Assembly: GCA_002049455.2 (NCBI GenBank)
Contig: KV919105.1
Span: 1 to 64,000 of the forward strand
DNA from: Porphyra umbilicalis
Lineage: Eukaryota; Rhodophyta; Bangiophyceae; Bangiales; Bangiaceae
Length of the DNA: 64,000 nucleotides
Direction of reading: 5' to 3'
Shown here: positions 34,205-45,866 of the stretch, piece after piece
Numbering within the stretch: the stretch's first letter is position 1
Layout of the letters: each line of letters starts with the position of its first letter
Notes under the pieces: generated by a model
The model's input: the letters and a program-made list of their open reading frames with translations, nothing else
The model's database searches: none
What the model was told of the DNA's origin: nothing
Made by a program: the position numbers and the translations under genes

Positions 34205-34768
34205 CTAGACATACACTCTCGATCTGCTTCACGCTTTATACCCGGTTCCGTCGAGACATTCGACGTTTCGCACAGTCCTCGTGCCCATGAGCGTCATACC
34301 GCCAAAAGCACCAAAAGTCACCGGTGTGACCCCCTAATCCCAAGCTCTTTTCAACTTCGCCACACTCACCCCTAGCTCTATGGGCTTCACTAGACTTGCA
34401 TAGTTTCCGCGTTCGCGCCGCTCCCCAGCCAACTTTATGGCCCAAAAATTAACATTCTTCACTAAATTCACACTGCACCCTCGCCGAGGTATGCGCTGCA
34501 CACTTTTGGCACCCCACCCTTTCGTCGCGTCTATGTAGCATAGTCATGTTCAGACTTGCGCGTCTTTGCACTCGGCTTGCTGAGATACAGCCCCAAAACC
34601 ACCTTTCGACGCTACGACACCCAGGGCCACCCCCATATCTGCAAACGCACGCCTTGGCCACTCTGTACTCTTCTTCTTCACCTTCGGAATAGGTGTGTAG
34701 AGGTTTTGCACCAATCCGACAGCTTTTGCAAGAGTTATGCTTGTCGCCGTACTCTAAGTCCCAATCTT
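34205..34768. repeat. Direct repeat, copy 2 (about 565 bp)
   Basis: Second copy of the block at 33513, offset by about 690 bases with a 125-bp unrelated spacer. No target duplication or terminal motif was seen that would make these LTRs. Confidence 0.85.
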
Positions 34769-34932
34769 GCCATTCAGAATGTTTTGACACGGGGTCATGT
34801 AGAAGGAAATGTACATCCCTGTTTCCATGCTCGCCCACACGTCGAAAACAAACAGGAACTCATTTATTGTCATATACGTCCGTAGTTCTTCAGGCATGCG
34901 ACACCCGAACTGAATCCTACTTCGCTTTCTGG

Positions 34933-35169
34933 AGATACACCTCCCAATCCAAATATTAGGTTTCAGTTCACTTGAACCGCCCACATCGCCCAAACTTTGC
35001 TGACTTGGGGCACGTGCCGCATGCCCCCAGCATGCACGTTGGATGTTGATATAAACTGTAGGGTAACATACACATTCACAGTCTAGGCCCAGAGATACGG
35101 TTCCCAATCCAAATATTGGGTTGCAGTTCACTTGAACCGCCCACACCGCCCAAACTTTGCTGACATGGG
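34933..35169. repeat. 77-bp direct repeat, two copies 160 bp apart
   Basis: AGATAC..CCCAATCCAAATATT and CAGTTCACTTGAACCGCCCA occur at 34933-35009 and again at 35093-35169. Between them lies unrelated AT-richer DNA. Function unknown. Confidence 0.8.
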
Positions 35170-37183
35170 CTACCTGCCCAATACCGTTGTCATGATCGCA
35201 CGATGCAAATTGTTTTCTGATCCTGACGGGCCGTGAAACAAAGTTTCGCACGGTGTGCGGTTTGACCGCTCTTTGTAAACTGTTTATGTGGTGTTTCCTG
35301 GGGGACTTTGTTGGCCAGTCCGTGTCGGCGCGAAAGGGTAGGAGTTGAAAGGCGACATTAAGGATGGCGGCGCAATCGGCGACGACGGCTGTCAGACAGT
35401 GCGAGCATCGGGATTAGGCGGGAGGGGGCACGCCGAAGCATCTCTACGGAGCAGCAACACACGGGCTGGCGAAGTTAGCGCCCCGCCATGAGGTAGCCGT
35501 GCTACCCGACCATGCTCTGGGCCAAAGTCCCATGATCACGCGGCAGCAAGTGCCACTCAGGAAACGGGTGCCTCCTGCCATAATGGAGTACCTTGTCATG
35601 GGGGTGGCGGGAATCCTCTTCCCCCCTGTGGCCTGCGACGACGCGGTTTCGTCGCTCTGCTCGCACCGAGGTCGGAGCAGAGCCGTGCCGCGGAGCAGAC
35701 TATAGGTTTCCAGCCAGGAGGTTATCGATTATCGATGAGAAATGGGATATACTGGTTGCTCTGGTTGCTGTCAAGGTATGTTCACTGCGAACTCTCATGC
35801 TACGAACGTGGTGATCTGGGATATGATGCGAAAACCACTCGTCAACACATTCTTTGTGCCGCTCCATACTGAGTGAACGAGCGCTCCGTTGCGCTCTATG
35901 TTAAGAACTCGCACGTCAGGCTGATCCCAGACACACCCCGCCACGCCGCTCACGTGCTGTGCGATTCTTTCCTCCTCTGCTCGAGTGACTTACTCATTTT
36001 TCGCTTTTCAGCTTGTACCATGTCTGCGCCTTGTTGCCTGTTCACTTGGCCGAGCTGTTCATTCTGATTTGTCTGGCGCTTTCCCTTCCTACGTATTGTA
36101 CATGTATGTTCATCATGGCCAGCGCACCCGTCAAAACGATGGGGCTTACTCTTGGGGTGCCTCTCCTTGCATGTCTCCATGTACGCCTCGTCGTCTTCGT
36201 CGTCATCAGTGTTTCTCTGTCCCTCCAGAATTGCGCCGTTTTCTTCGTCTCTGCCGATCCGGACCTGGCTCTGACCAATTTCTGATGCAAGACACGTATT
36301 GATCCGATCTGGCATCCCATGGAAGTGCACTTTCTCTCGGCCGGCTACGAGCAGCATCTGCCCCCCACCACCCCCGCCCATGTCGACCAACGGCCACAAA
36401 TGTCGTCCAAACGTCCCCACAGCATCGATGACATGCATTTCATTGCCCAGCCACGTCGAGTTTCCGCCTGCAGCGTCATCAGCGGGCCTTTTATTCCTCA
36501 TAAAGGCGTTCAAGACAACGGTGGGATGCAAGGAAACACATCTATCTCTCAAGTCTACGGTCGTACAGTCGTTCCACCAAAAACCTAGCACACCCGCGGG
36601 ACCAATAGTTCCATCGGCATCTCACATGTGCCTCTTTTGCTCTCCAATGCTATATTTTTTAGACATGCGCTGCTGAAATTCCCTCGAAAATGCCCAATCC
36701 ACGATTACAGCGGAGGCCCGGCGGGCCTCAGGGACCTTCTCAACAGGGACATGTGCTTTATGAAACAAGTTTTCCGAGACAGCTGAAGCTGCACCGGATT
36801 TACGAACTCGTGGTAGGTCCATTGCAGGCGTGCCGCGAGAATGTCGCCCACGTTCACACGTGTTGGGCACTATCACGCATGGCAGCAAATTGTTCCCTCG
36901 ATAGATCCTCCAGTCCTGCGCTCTCATTAGCGCGGGGATCCACAAGGCACTGCGCACATTCTCGCTGATGTGGTGGACCAATGAGAGAGCCCCAGAGTGC
37001 CTCTATTGAGAACAGGCCCTGCAATAGAAGCCTCACTTGTTACCGGCTCACCCGCAGCGGGAAGGCACATTACGACTCACTCGAATTGTTCCGATGCAAG
37101 CCGTCGCCTTTTTTCGAAATGGGCTCATCACACGCAAGCTGAGCTAACACACGAGGCAGCAGAAAACAGCAAGGACTTCTCGA
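35170..37183. other. Lower-GC region without recognised genes
   Basis: No domain, LTR or repeat was recognised. The longest minus-strand frame (36591-35950, 213 codons, no ATG at its start) contains NSTWLGNEMHVIDAVG and a His/Lys-rich tail, and cannot be assigned. A small palindrome ATCGATTATCGAT lies near 35724. Confidence 0.4.
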
Positions 37184-37299
37184 GGGCCTGCACTGGCCCC
37201 CCACGTCGGGGTGCCAGGCCCGTCGACCAAATTCGCTGTTCCGCCCGTGGCGCGCGTGCCAGGCGTTACTCGTCCAGTGTCGATGATCAGAGCACGGCC
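37184..37299 (+). repeat. Inverted-repeat arm shared with 45740-45866
   Basis: GTGCCAGGCCCGTCGACCAA and GTGTCGATGATCAGAGC here recur reverse-complemented at 45740-45866, on the other side of Copia C. Minor differences only. The arm contains CCCCACGTCGGGG. Confidence 0.8.
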
Positions 37300-37850
37300 C
37301 CGGGCGTGTCGCCCACTTCAGCTGACAGCCCAGTGCGAGCAGGACTGAGACCAGTAGATCTCGTCCTCCGCGCCATTTCGAACCGCTGGCAAGTCCATTG
37401 CGAAATCATAGTGAATCGCAGCATCTTTTGACCCTATCTTGATCCCTGAACGATGGCCCGACGGTCCAGATCACAGGCCCGTTCTGGGTCGGTCGACGTC
37501 ACATGATCAAATTTGTGACGATCAGAACGCAAGTGTCGACCCGACGCCGGCGTCGTCCATTCGGACCACGTCGCCGCCGCGATCCGCAGCCCCCCCACCC
37601 CCCCCCCCACCGCCGACGCCGCCGTCGCCGCGGCTGCGGCCGAGGCGTCCCCCCGATCCCCCCCTCCTGCCGCCCCACGCTCCCCCCCGCCCCCCCCCCC
37701 CCACTCCTGTTCCAATCACTTCTGTTTCTCGTCTCGTCCTGCATTCGTTTTTCTTTCTTTCTTTTTCGTGGGCCATCTGCCTTGTTCTTTGGGCTGTTTC
37801 TCTGTGTCGTAGATAAACACACACGCTGCTCCTGTTCTTTTTTGTCTTGG
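37300..37850 (+). repeat. Long inverted repeat, left arm (about 550 bp)
   Basis: It runs from CCGGGCGTGTCGCCCACTTC through a C-rich low-complexity block (37588-37702) to TTCTTTTTTGTC. The right arm at 38108-38656 is its reverse complement, with a spacer of about 257 bp. Frames seen in the C-runs are artefacts. Confidence 0.9.
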
Positions 37851-38107
37851 TCTTTCTTCTGCGCTGCGGGACTGAGCTTGCGCTCGCTGCAGTTTAATGC
37901 ACTTCTTCACTGTCGGCATCAGTTCTTCCAGCCCGTCCACAGTGCGTGAAATGCTGTTCCAGTCGTGGAGGGAGAAGCCGCCTCGAATTCAGAGGGCACA
38001 GACCCACCGCCGTGACCTTCATTCCCCCTTCAAAAAAAAAAAAACGCAAGAGAGCCACCGGCGGTGATCAGCACCCACAAGGAAGATCGACGAGGGCGGC
38101 AGTGGTC

Positions 38108-38656
38108 AAAACGACAAGAAAAAAGAACAGCATACGTTTATCTCAACGACTCGAAGGGACCGCCCACCGAACAAGGCAGATGACCCACGAAAAAGAAAGC
38201 AAGAAAAACGAATGCAGGACGAGACGAGAAACAGAAGTGATTGGAACAGGAGTGGGGGGGGGGGGGCGGGGGGGAGCGTGGGGCGGCAGGAGGGGGGGAT
38301 CGGGGGGACGCCTCGGCCGCAGCCGCGGCGACGGCGGCGTCGGCGGTGGGGGGGGGGGTGGGGGGGCTGCGGATCGCGGCGGCGACGTGGTCCGAATGGA
38401 CGACGCCGGCGTCGGGTCGACACTTGCGTTCTGATCGTCACAAATTTGATCATGTGACGTCGACCGACCCAGAACGGGCCTGTGATCTGGACCGTCGGGC
38501 CATCGTTCAGGGATCAAGATAGGGTCAAAAGATGCTGCGATTCACTATGATTTCGCAATGGACTTGCCAGCGGTTCGAAATGGCGCGGAGGACGAGATCT
38601 ACTGGTCTCAGTCCTGCTCGCACTGTGCTGTCAGCTGAAGTGGGCGACACGCCCGG
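38108..38656 (-). repeat. Long inverted repeat, right arm
   Basis: Reverse complement of 37300-37850. It ends at GCCCGG directly before the 32-bp direct repeat that opens Copia C. The spacer holds an A13 run near 38031. Confidence 0.9.
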
Positions 38657-38689
38657 TGTGGAACGTCCGGCCCACAACTGGTCCGCATG

Positions 38690-41630
38690 ACCTCTGGCCG
38701 CCCTACCCCACGGACAACCTGCATCGCACGACCGGCGGCCTCACCCGCCTCCAGCTTCTTCAGCTCTACCTCGACGGCGAGCACGAGCAGATCCAGAACT
38801 AAAGCGCCCCATCTTCGCCACTTGTCGCCCCCTTTCTTCCCGCTCCCGCCCCGTTGCCCCCGCCGCCTGCCCCGCCTGCCCCCCCGTCTCGCCCCGCCAC
38901 TCCGCCCCCACCTCCCCGGCCGTCCTCGCCCCCGCCCCGTCCGCCTGTCGCCGCCGCCGCCCTTCCCCCCATCTGCGGCGCCCCTTCTTGTCACCCTCCC
39001 TCCACCGCCGTCCGCGCCGTCGCCCAGTCCTACACCGCCGACCGCCAGTACGGCGGCCTGGACAGCGAGTCCCTCACCCGCGCGCGCTCCAACTTCACCA
39101 ACATCTGTGACGCGTTCTCGGTCCCGCGCTCCCTCCGCGCCACCTGCATCCCCTTCGCCCTGCGCCTGAGTGAACACAGCCTCCCCGCCCTCGCCCAGGA
39201 CTCCCGCGGCCTCCCTCAGGACGCCATCTGGGAGGCCATCCACTCCCGCGTCTATTCCGCCGCCCGCACCCTGCGAATGCGCGAACAATGGCAGTCCACA
39301 ACTTACCGCTCCGAGCCCGTCCTCACTAACGACACCGCCGTCTCCCGCGTAGAGCGCATGATATCCCGCCTTTCCCTCCTCCAGTCCCAGCTGCCCCCGC
39401 GCTATCACACCGCCGCCATGCTCGCCGACAACATCCTGGACACCGTCCGTGGCGAATGGTTCGCCGCCTCCCTCCTCGCCTGTGCCGCCCACGACAACCC
39501 CCACGAGCCCGCCGCCCAGGCTAAGCTGCTCCTCGCCACCGGCCCCCCCGGCATCCGTACTCCCGCCGCGCTCTCCCCCCCCGCCGCCCCCCCCGTCCCG
39601 CACGCCACCGTATTCCTCGCCTCCACCCCCGCCCCCGACGTTCCCCTCCCCTCTGTCACCGATACCTGGACCGTGGACACCACCACCCCCGACGAATCCC
39701 GCCCCAACGACGTCTTCTACGATCTGCGCCGCTTCCGTGTCGGCGCTGACCGCCCCTACCGCACGGGGTCGTCCCCCGCCCGCCCGTACCGCGGCCCCGG
39801 GCCGGCAAACCCCTGCCGCATCTGCCATGGCACCGATCACTTCGCCCGCACGTGCCCCTCCCTGCGCCCCAAGCCCCTCGCCTCCCCAACCTCCGCCAAC
39901 CTCGCCTTCCCTACCACTACCGATGCCGTCCTGCCCCCCCCCCTCACCGCCGACCCCCCGGCCGCCCCCGCCGCCCCGGCCGCCGCCTCCCCCTTCAACG
40001 TCGACTACGACGCTGTGTGGCACCTCCCCACGCTCCCCCTCTCGGCCGTTTACGCCGCCCCCGACGTCGACACCTCCATCGCTATCGCGGATATCGGCAC
40101 GCCCGGCGATATCGTCGGCAACTCCTGGTCACGCCGCGAGCCCCAAGTCGCAACGTCCCCGCTACAACCCGCCACCACCCGCTACGCGCTCGGCCACGAC
40201 GTGCCCCCGTCCCTCGGCGGCCTCTACCTCCGCATCACCACCACCGACACTGCCGGCCGCGCCCTATCCTTTGACCTTCCGGAGGTCCATGTCCTGCGCC
40301 ACACGGCCGTCCCCCTCCTCCTGGGCCTCCAGTCGCACAAGCGCCTGCGTCTCGTCGTTGACACCCATCGCGACACCATCCTCTTCGGCCCCGCCCGCCG
40401 CCCGGTTCTCTGCCGCCTCCAACGCGGCCACCTCACCCTACCCCCGCCGCCGCCCCGCCCTTTCGCCGCACCCGCCCCCTTCGCCTCGTTCTACATCCGC
40501 TCGGAGCTTGGCCTCGCCCACCGCCAGTTTGGGCACGCCAGTGTTGACGCCCTGCTCCGGGCTTTCCCGCCCGCCACATCCACCCCGGCCGACGTGGCCA
40601 CCCTGCGCGACGTGGCCCGCTCGTGCATCCCATGCCAACAATTCGCCCACCTGCCCCGCCGCCCCCGCCAGGCCCTCCTGCCCCGCCCACTCACGTTCAA
40701 CCGCGTCCTTGCTCTGGACACCTTTCAGTTGCGCCCCGACCTCCCCAAGGTCCTTGACGTTACTTGCCTCCACACTGACTTTGGCCTCGGCCGCTTTGTC
40801 CCCGCCATGCGCGGCTCTCACACCTTTGCCATCCTGTACCTCATCTGGTTCTGCGTTTGGGGCTGCCCCGACACTATCCTCTCCGACCGCGGCCCCAAGG
40901 TTGAGAACGACGCCTTCATTGGCGCGCTTCACTCCATGGGTGTCCATTGGCGCCCCATCCCCATCGAGGCCTCATGGGGCATCGGCCGCCACGAGCGCCA
41001 CCACGGACCAGTCCGCGAGCCCTACCTCCGCATCTCGGCCGAGACGCCCCAACTCGCGCCCGACCTGGCCCTGGCCATGGCTTACAAAGCCCGCAATGAT
41101 GCCCCCCGCGCTTACGGCTCCTCCCCCACCGCGGCCTTCACCGGCGAGATCCCGCGCCTCCTGATAGGCCCCAGCCACAATGCCGACCCCACCATCGCCG
41201 CCCGCCACAAGGCCATGCAGACCGCACGCAACACCATGGAGCACTACACAGCCGCTGACCGCCTCCGCGGTGCCCTTTCCCATCCTGGCACAACCGTCCC
41301 TTTCGTCGAACTCGGCCAGGAGGTCTGGTTCCACCGCGACCGCCACGGCTGGCTCCGAGGCACCGTCCACTCGCTCGACGGGAAAACCGTGGACGTACGA
41401 CACAACGGCCAAATTTTTTCCTCCCACGAGTCTCGCACCAAGCCCTTCGTCTCCCGCCGACCACCCGCCCCGACCGCCGCCGCCCCTCGCCCCCCTCTGC
41501 CGCCGTCGCCCGTCGCCCCGACTCGGCCCCCGCTGCCCCCATCCGCACCAACACCGCCGCCCCGCCCGTCGCCCCGCCCCTCCTCGCCGCCTCCCGTGTC
41601 TTTCTCTCCCCCGCCGTCAGCCCCGACTCC
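38690..41630 (+). pseudogene. gag-pol: Copia C Gag, protease and integrase
   Basis: One frame is open from about 38800 to 41630 and beyond, after a short in-frame leader (GLTRLQLLQLYLDGEHEQIQ) that ends in TAA near 38800. A Pro-rich N-terminus precedes helical Gag (SLTRARSNFTNICDAF to LDTVRGEWFAASLLAC). The zinc knuckle CRICHGTDHFARTC lies near 39812. The protease is ADIGTPGDIV near 40085. Integrase has LAHRQFGHAS...CIPC, VLALDTFQL, ILSDRGPKVENDAF and HERHHGPV, so a D, D, E triad is readable, and a C-terminal VELGQEVWFHRDRHGWLRG. A Pro/Ser linker follows. Large Gly-rich frames on the opposite strand are shadows. Confidence 0.8.
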
Positions 41631-41636
41631 CCGGCC

Positions 41637-41957
41637 CACCCTCGCTGGGACGCCGCCAAGGCCACCGAGATCGCCGTCTTCGACTACATCGACTGCAAGT
41701 CCGCCATCCCCGCCCACTTCGTCCCCGCCGGCCAAAAAATCTTCCACTACCTCTGGCATGTCACCCATAAGCCCAACCGCGGGAACGGCAAGCCAGCCGA
41801 GCGGGCCCGCTTCTGCATCGCCGGCAACCGTGACTAGCACAAGGCCAGCACCGTCGCCACGTCCCCCGTCACCCCCCAACGTGTCATCCGCGCGGTCGTC
41901 GCCGCCTCCGTCATCCTCCGATTCAACCTGCTCACGGAGGACTTCCTCCGTGCCTAC
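41637..41957 (+). pseudogene. pol: Copia C start of reverse transcriptase
   Basis: A frame change in the Pro-rich linker leads to RWDAAKATEIAVFDYIDC, GQKIFHYLWHVTHKPN, ERARFCIAGNRD, a TAG at 41834, and VTPQRVIRAVVAASVILRF. It ends FLRAY at the hAT insertion. These correspond to the first RT blocks of copia elements. Confidence 0.75.
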
Positions 41958-44056
41958 CAGGCCCTACCATGGGTATCGATTTTGGTCGTGGATATTTTCC
42001 CTCCGAACATCTTGGGACAGAGTATTTTCGCACTTTCGGAAACGCAACGTGAGTATTGGTATATGAAATATCCAAGGATGCGGGTATCTCATACTCACTC
42101 ATCACATATAGACTTGGTGCGGGGCTACTTTGCGAAATGGGGGACCACTTCTTGTCGAGATCTGACCGGGACGATTTCTATAATTTTGGACATCATCGCA
42201 AGCGCTCGGCGAACGCGGGGATTGGTCGTGCTGACAGACTCGAGTGACAGCCTCGTACCGTGAAGCCTTCGTGATGTGGCCCGTCACTGTTGCCCTGACC
42301 ATGTCAATGTAGCAAGACCCTCTGCAAAGATGGCTGTTGCACCGAACAAGTGCAGAGAGTGGGGAATTGCGTCGAGGGCGCGCCGCAGCGTCCAAGGAAG
42401 AGTCTCGCAGCGCGTCCAGGGGGGAGGCAGCCTTCATCAAATTCCGAAATGGTTGGTCGACGCGAGGGGGGGACCGGTTATGTCGACGTCGGAACGTGAT
42501 TCTCGGCCGGGAACGAGCCGAAGGCAATTCCAGGCACGTGCGTGCAATACCCTGGACTTCAAGGCGGTGGCGCGTTCGGCGACGCATCGACACCGGGCAC
42601 TCGGGCCGGCTCCATAGCCGCGAGCGCGTGCGGGGGCACTCTGAGCCACGTTGCCGTGGCGGGGGGTGCATAAAGCGGGGAGACGGGTGCCGCCGCCGCG
42701 ACCGCAGCGGCGGCGGCCCACCGGCGTCGAGCGATGCCGACGGGAGGGGCCGTCACTCCGCCGCGCAGCACAGCTGCGCACGGCGGACGGGGCGGTCGAC
42801 ACGGCGCACAGACGGGCGGGTGGGACCGACCGCGCGCGACGAGGCGCCTCTAACCGCGCCACCCGACGGCGTCAGAAACCGCTCAAGAGCCGCCGCAGCA
42901 AAATCTGGCGCGCAGACACGATTATTGGCGGGTCCTCAAGGGCGTGTAGAACCCCGAAAATCTCTGCGCGTGGTTTCCGGGCGCCACTCTGGTCGGTGGG
43001 GGGGGGCAGGGGGGCAGGGGCCGTCCGGGCACTGTGTCTTCTGTGGCTGGACAGTCCTTCTCAGCTACGTCACTCCATTCGCTGCTAGCGTCATTGCAAG
43101 TCTTTGAATGCTGACGCGCCGTCAGATCACTGAGGACTCGAATGCAAACTGCTTCCTATGTGTTGGAGTGCAAGTCTCCTGATCTAAGTACATGTGTGCA
43201 TCACTACACTTTGAGAGAATCCTGTCCTAAAGGCCGAAAAAAATGAGCCATCTGTTGAACAAGGGGGTGGAGAGGTCGACCGCTCGAAAGACAGTTGTCA
43301 GGGCTGCTGACCAGGCCGGGCAGACAGAGGCCATAAACACTGGCCGGACAATGAAAAGGACCCAAGAAAGAAGGAGCAAGACGCACTTTCGGAAAGAGGT
43401 CACTGCGCAGAACCGAGCATAAAGAAAGGAGGTTACAGCTGCCGGTGAGCGACCTGCGGGCAAGCCAGCCGCGGCTTCGGGGGCGACAGGCACCACCCGA
43501 GATCCAGCAATTAAAATATGTGGATGGCACCCACTTCTTTGTGCATGACAATTAGCGCTCAGTCTGCTTGAGCTCACGCGACATACCGTACCGCAGCCTC
43601 AGCACATTGTTCGTGTCCTGCTGCGGAGCATGACGGGTACACAGCAGTGTGGACTTGATTATGTTTTTCACGCTGACGTCCCAGGCGTGCCTGTTCAAAC
43701 TGATGTTGGACATATCTCGCGGAGGGAGCCGTAATAGCATTCCGAGCTTTGATTGGCCGAGCTGAGTGTCTCACAGAGCTGTACTCTGATGCGGCCACTT
43801 TCTAAGCCCCAGTTTCGAGCGATTCGCATGACCAGACAGCAAGGATGTTCGCAGCTCCGCGGCGCATTGATCTGTAGGACTGTAAGCTTCTGCTTACACG
43901 AGAGATACTCATTTCTGGATGTCGCATGAGTATTTTCTTGTATGCGTTCCCAATCGTGGGTGTAATCGCCCACATGCTACTGGCTTTTGAGTATGGGTGC
44001 CGACACCTAAATACTCATGGGTATACTCAATCAACAAATACCCATGATAGGGCCTG
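41958..44056. mobile_element. hAT-1: 2,099-bp hAT-type DNA element in Copia C
   Basis: It is flanked by the perfect 8-bp duplication GTGCCTAC (41950-41957, 44057-44064), which fits the hAT target preference nTnnnnAn. Terminal inverted repeats are CAGGCCCTACCATGGGTAT and, at the other end, CAGGCCCTATCATGGGTAT. The subterminal 100-150 bp carry several ATACTCA/TGAGTAT motifs, more on the right. No transposase was recognised among its frames, so it is probably non-autonomous. Removing it with one TSD restores the RT reading FLRAY-LQSD in frame. Confidence 0.93.
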
Positions 44057-44064
44057 GTGCCTAC

Positions 44065-45348
44065 CTTCAGTCGGACCGCCTCACCGACCCCGTTTACGCC
44101 TGGGCGCCCCCCGAGGCCGGCCTGCCCGACGGCACGGTGTGGAAATTCCACCGCGCCATGTACGGGAAAAACAATGCCTGCCGCCACTTCCACTTCAACA
44201 CCCAGTCCCACTTCCTCACAATCCCCGACATCACCGTCAGCTCGGCCTTCGACACCATCTACCTCGTCGTGCTCCGCGGCGCCATCTCCACGCACGTCGA
44301 CGACACCCTCAACGCCGGCGACCCCGCCTTCCTCGCCTCCGTCGCCACCGTCCTCAAGTCCTACTCCACCCACCGACCCGACCACGGCGACATCCAGTTC
44401 GCGGGCATCACCGCCCGCACCGACAACTCCGGCATCGACTGCGACGCCGGCCCTTACGCCGCCGCCCTCACCCCGCTGCCGCTGTCCCCTCCGCTCTCCT
44501 CCCCACTGCCCGACCCCAAGGCCCTCCACTCCCTCGCCGCCAAGCTTCTGTGGGTGGGCCGCGTCGACCGTCCCGACGTCCTCACCAATGCCGCGCACCT
44601 CGCCAAGCTCCCCAACCCCGCCGGCGCCGACGCCCGCCGCGCCAACGACACCCTCGCCGCCGTCGCCCTCCACCCCATCTCCCTCCACTACCCCCCCCTC
44701 GACCCTGCATCCCTCTGCTTTGACGTCTACGCCGACTACTCCGGCTCCGCCACCTCCCCCCTGTACCGCCGCCAACCCGGGTACCTTATCACCCTGGTCG
44801 ACGCCTCCCGCCGCTTCTCCTTTCTGCACTGGGCCTCCCACCTCCCCCACCGCGTGTGTCGCGGCTCCTGCGCTGGGGAGCTGCTCGCCCTCGCCGACGC
44901 CGTCGCCGCCGCCCTCGCCGTCCGCCTCCTGCTGCAAGAGCTCCTCTCCCGCCGGATCCCCCTCGCCGCGTACACGGATTCCTCCGCCGCATACGACTTG
45001 GTCACGTCCTTCAAGGACGCAACGGACATGACGGGAAAGAACGACCTTTTCATTTTCCGCCGCTCCCTCCTCTCCGGCTCTATCCACACCATTTCCCTCA
45101 TCCAAGGCGCCGACAACCCCGCCGACGCTCTGTCCAAGCCCTTGTACGCCCGCCCCGCGCCCAACCCTGCCCTCACCAATGCCCTCTTGGCCGGCAAGCT
45201 CCATGTCCCCGTTATCTCCTGCACGACGTCCGCCGGCTACCGCACCGCCCCCCGCGACGCTGCGCCCTCGCCGCGCCGCGCCCCGCGGCCCCCGTCGCCT
45301 GCCCGCGCCGACGAGGGGGGAGTTTGCCCCCCCCCTCGCGACCTCTGA
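44065..45348 (+). pseudogene. pol: Copia C reverse transcriptase and RNase H, 3' part
   Basis: It resumes at LQSDRLTDPVYAWAPPEAG, then WKFHRAMYGKNNACRHF and GAISTHVDDTLNAGD, the catalytic region with HVDD in place of YVDD. The connection continues through LHSLAAKLLWVGRVDRPDVL. RNase H follows with SFLHWASHLPHRVCRGSCAGELLAL, YTDSSAAYDLVTSF and GADNPADALSKPL. The frame is open to the TGA at 45346. Both catalytic Asp residues of RT are present. Confidence 0.85.
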
Positions 45349-45739
45349 CGATGGCCAACTCGCCCAGGCCTCGTCCACGCCCGCTCGCCGCCCCACGCCG
45401 CAACGGCCGCCACGTTGCCGACGACCCGGCCGCGGCCACGCCACCGCCTCCCCTTCCCCGCCACGCCCCCGTGTTCAAGACGGCACGGTATCGACTTGGC
45501 CACGGTTGCGCTCGCCTCGGCTCGCCCACGACCGGGGAGTGTGGAACGTCCGGCCCACAACTGGTCCGCATCTGGTTTCCCGGACTGCCGATTTCGTGAG
45601 ACTTTTTGTCGTATCTCCCGCTTGACCTTTCAATTATCGTATCTCTGACTGGACCTGACTGATCTTATATGAACCTCCACCCCGCCGCCAGACAGACGAC
45701 GGCTGCGGCGGCCAGCCTTCTTTGACATATTCACACCCG

Positions 45740-45866
45740 GGGCCGCGCTCTGATGATCGACACTGGACGTGTGACGCCTGGCACGCGCGCCACGGGCGGA
45801 ACAGCGAATTTGGTCGACGGGCCTGGCACCCCGACGTGGGGGTCCAGTGACGGCCCTGGAGAGCTC
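45740..45866 (-). repeat. Inverted-repeat arm shared with 37184-37299
   Basis: Reverse complement of the block at 37184-37299. The two arms bracket Copia C and the long palindrome, about 8.7 kb in all. They could be ends of a composite element or two opposite copies of one repeat. Confidence 0.8.

Larger units (their letters stand above)
38657..45571 (+). mobile_element. Copia C retrotransposon, interrupted by hAT-1
   Basis: Gag, zinc knuckle, protease, integrase, RT and RNase H are in copia order on the plus strand. The coding region is bounded by an exact 32-bp direct repeat starting TGTGGAACGTCCGGCCCACA (38657-38688 and 45540-45571), the only LTR-like sequence found. Full LTRs are not recognisable, so the true ends are uncertain. 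The hAT element 41958-44056 splits RT. Confidence 0.75.

Noticed and set aside
35950-36591. 213-codon minus-strand ORF as a real gene
   Set aside because: There is no ATG at the start of the frame and no recognisable domain; it is kept only as a note in the unassigned region.
37439-38522. Several ORFs in the inverted repeat (Pro- or Gly-rich)
   Set aside because: They arise from long C and G runs and appear in mirror form in both arms.
38608-40023. 471-codon minus-strand ORF, very rich in Gly and Val
   Set aside because: It is the antisense shadow of the Pro/Ala-rich Copia C Gag-protease region and has no recognisable domain.
42102-42671. hAT transposase in the 189-codon minus-strand frame of hAT-1
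   Set aside because: No BED finger, catalytic motifs or dimerisation domain could be seen; it is Arg/Pro-rich like chance frames in this DNA.
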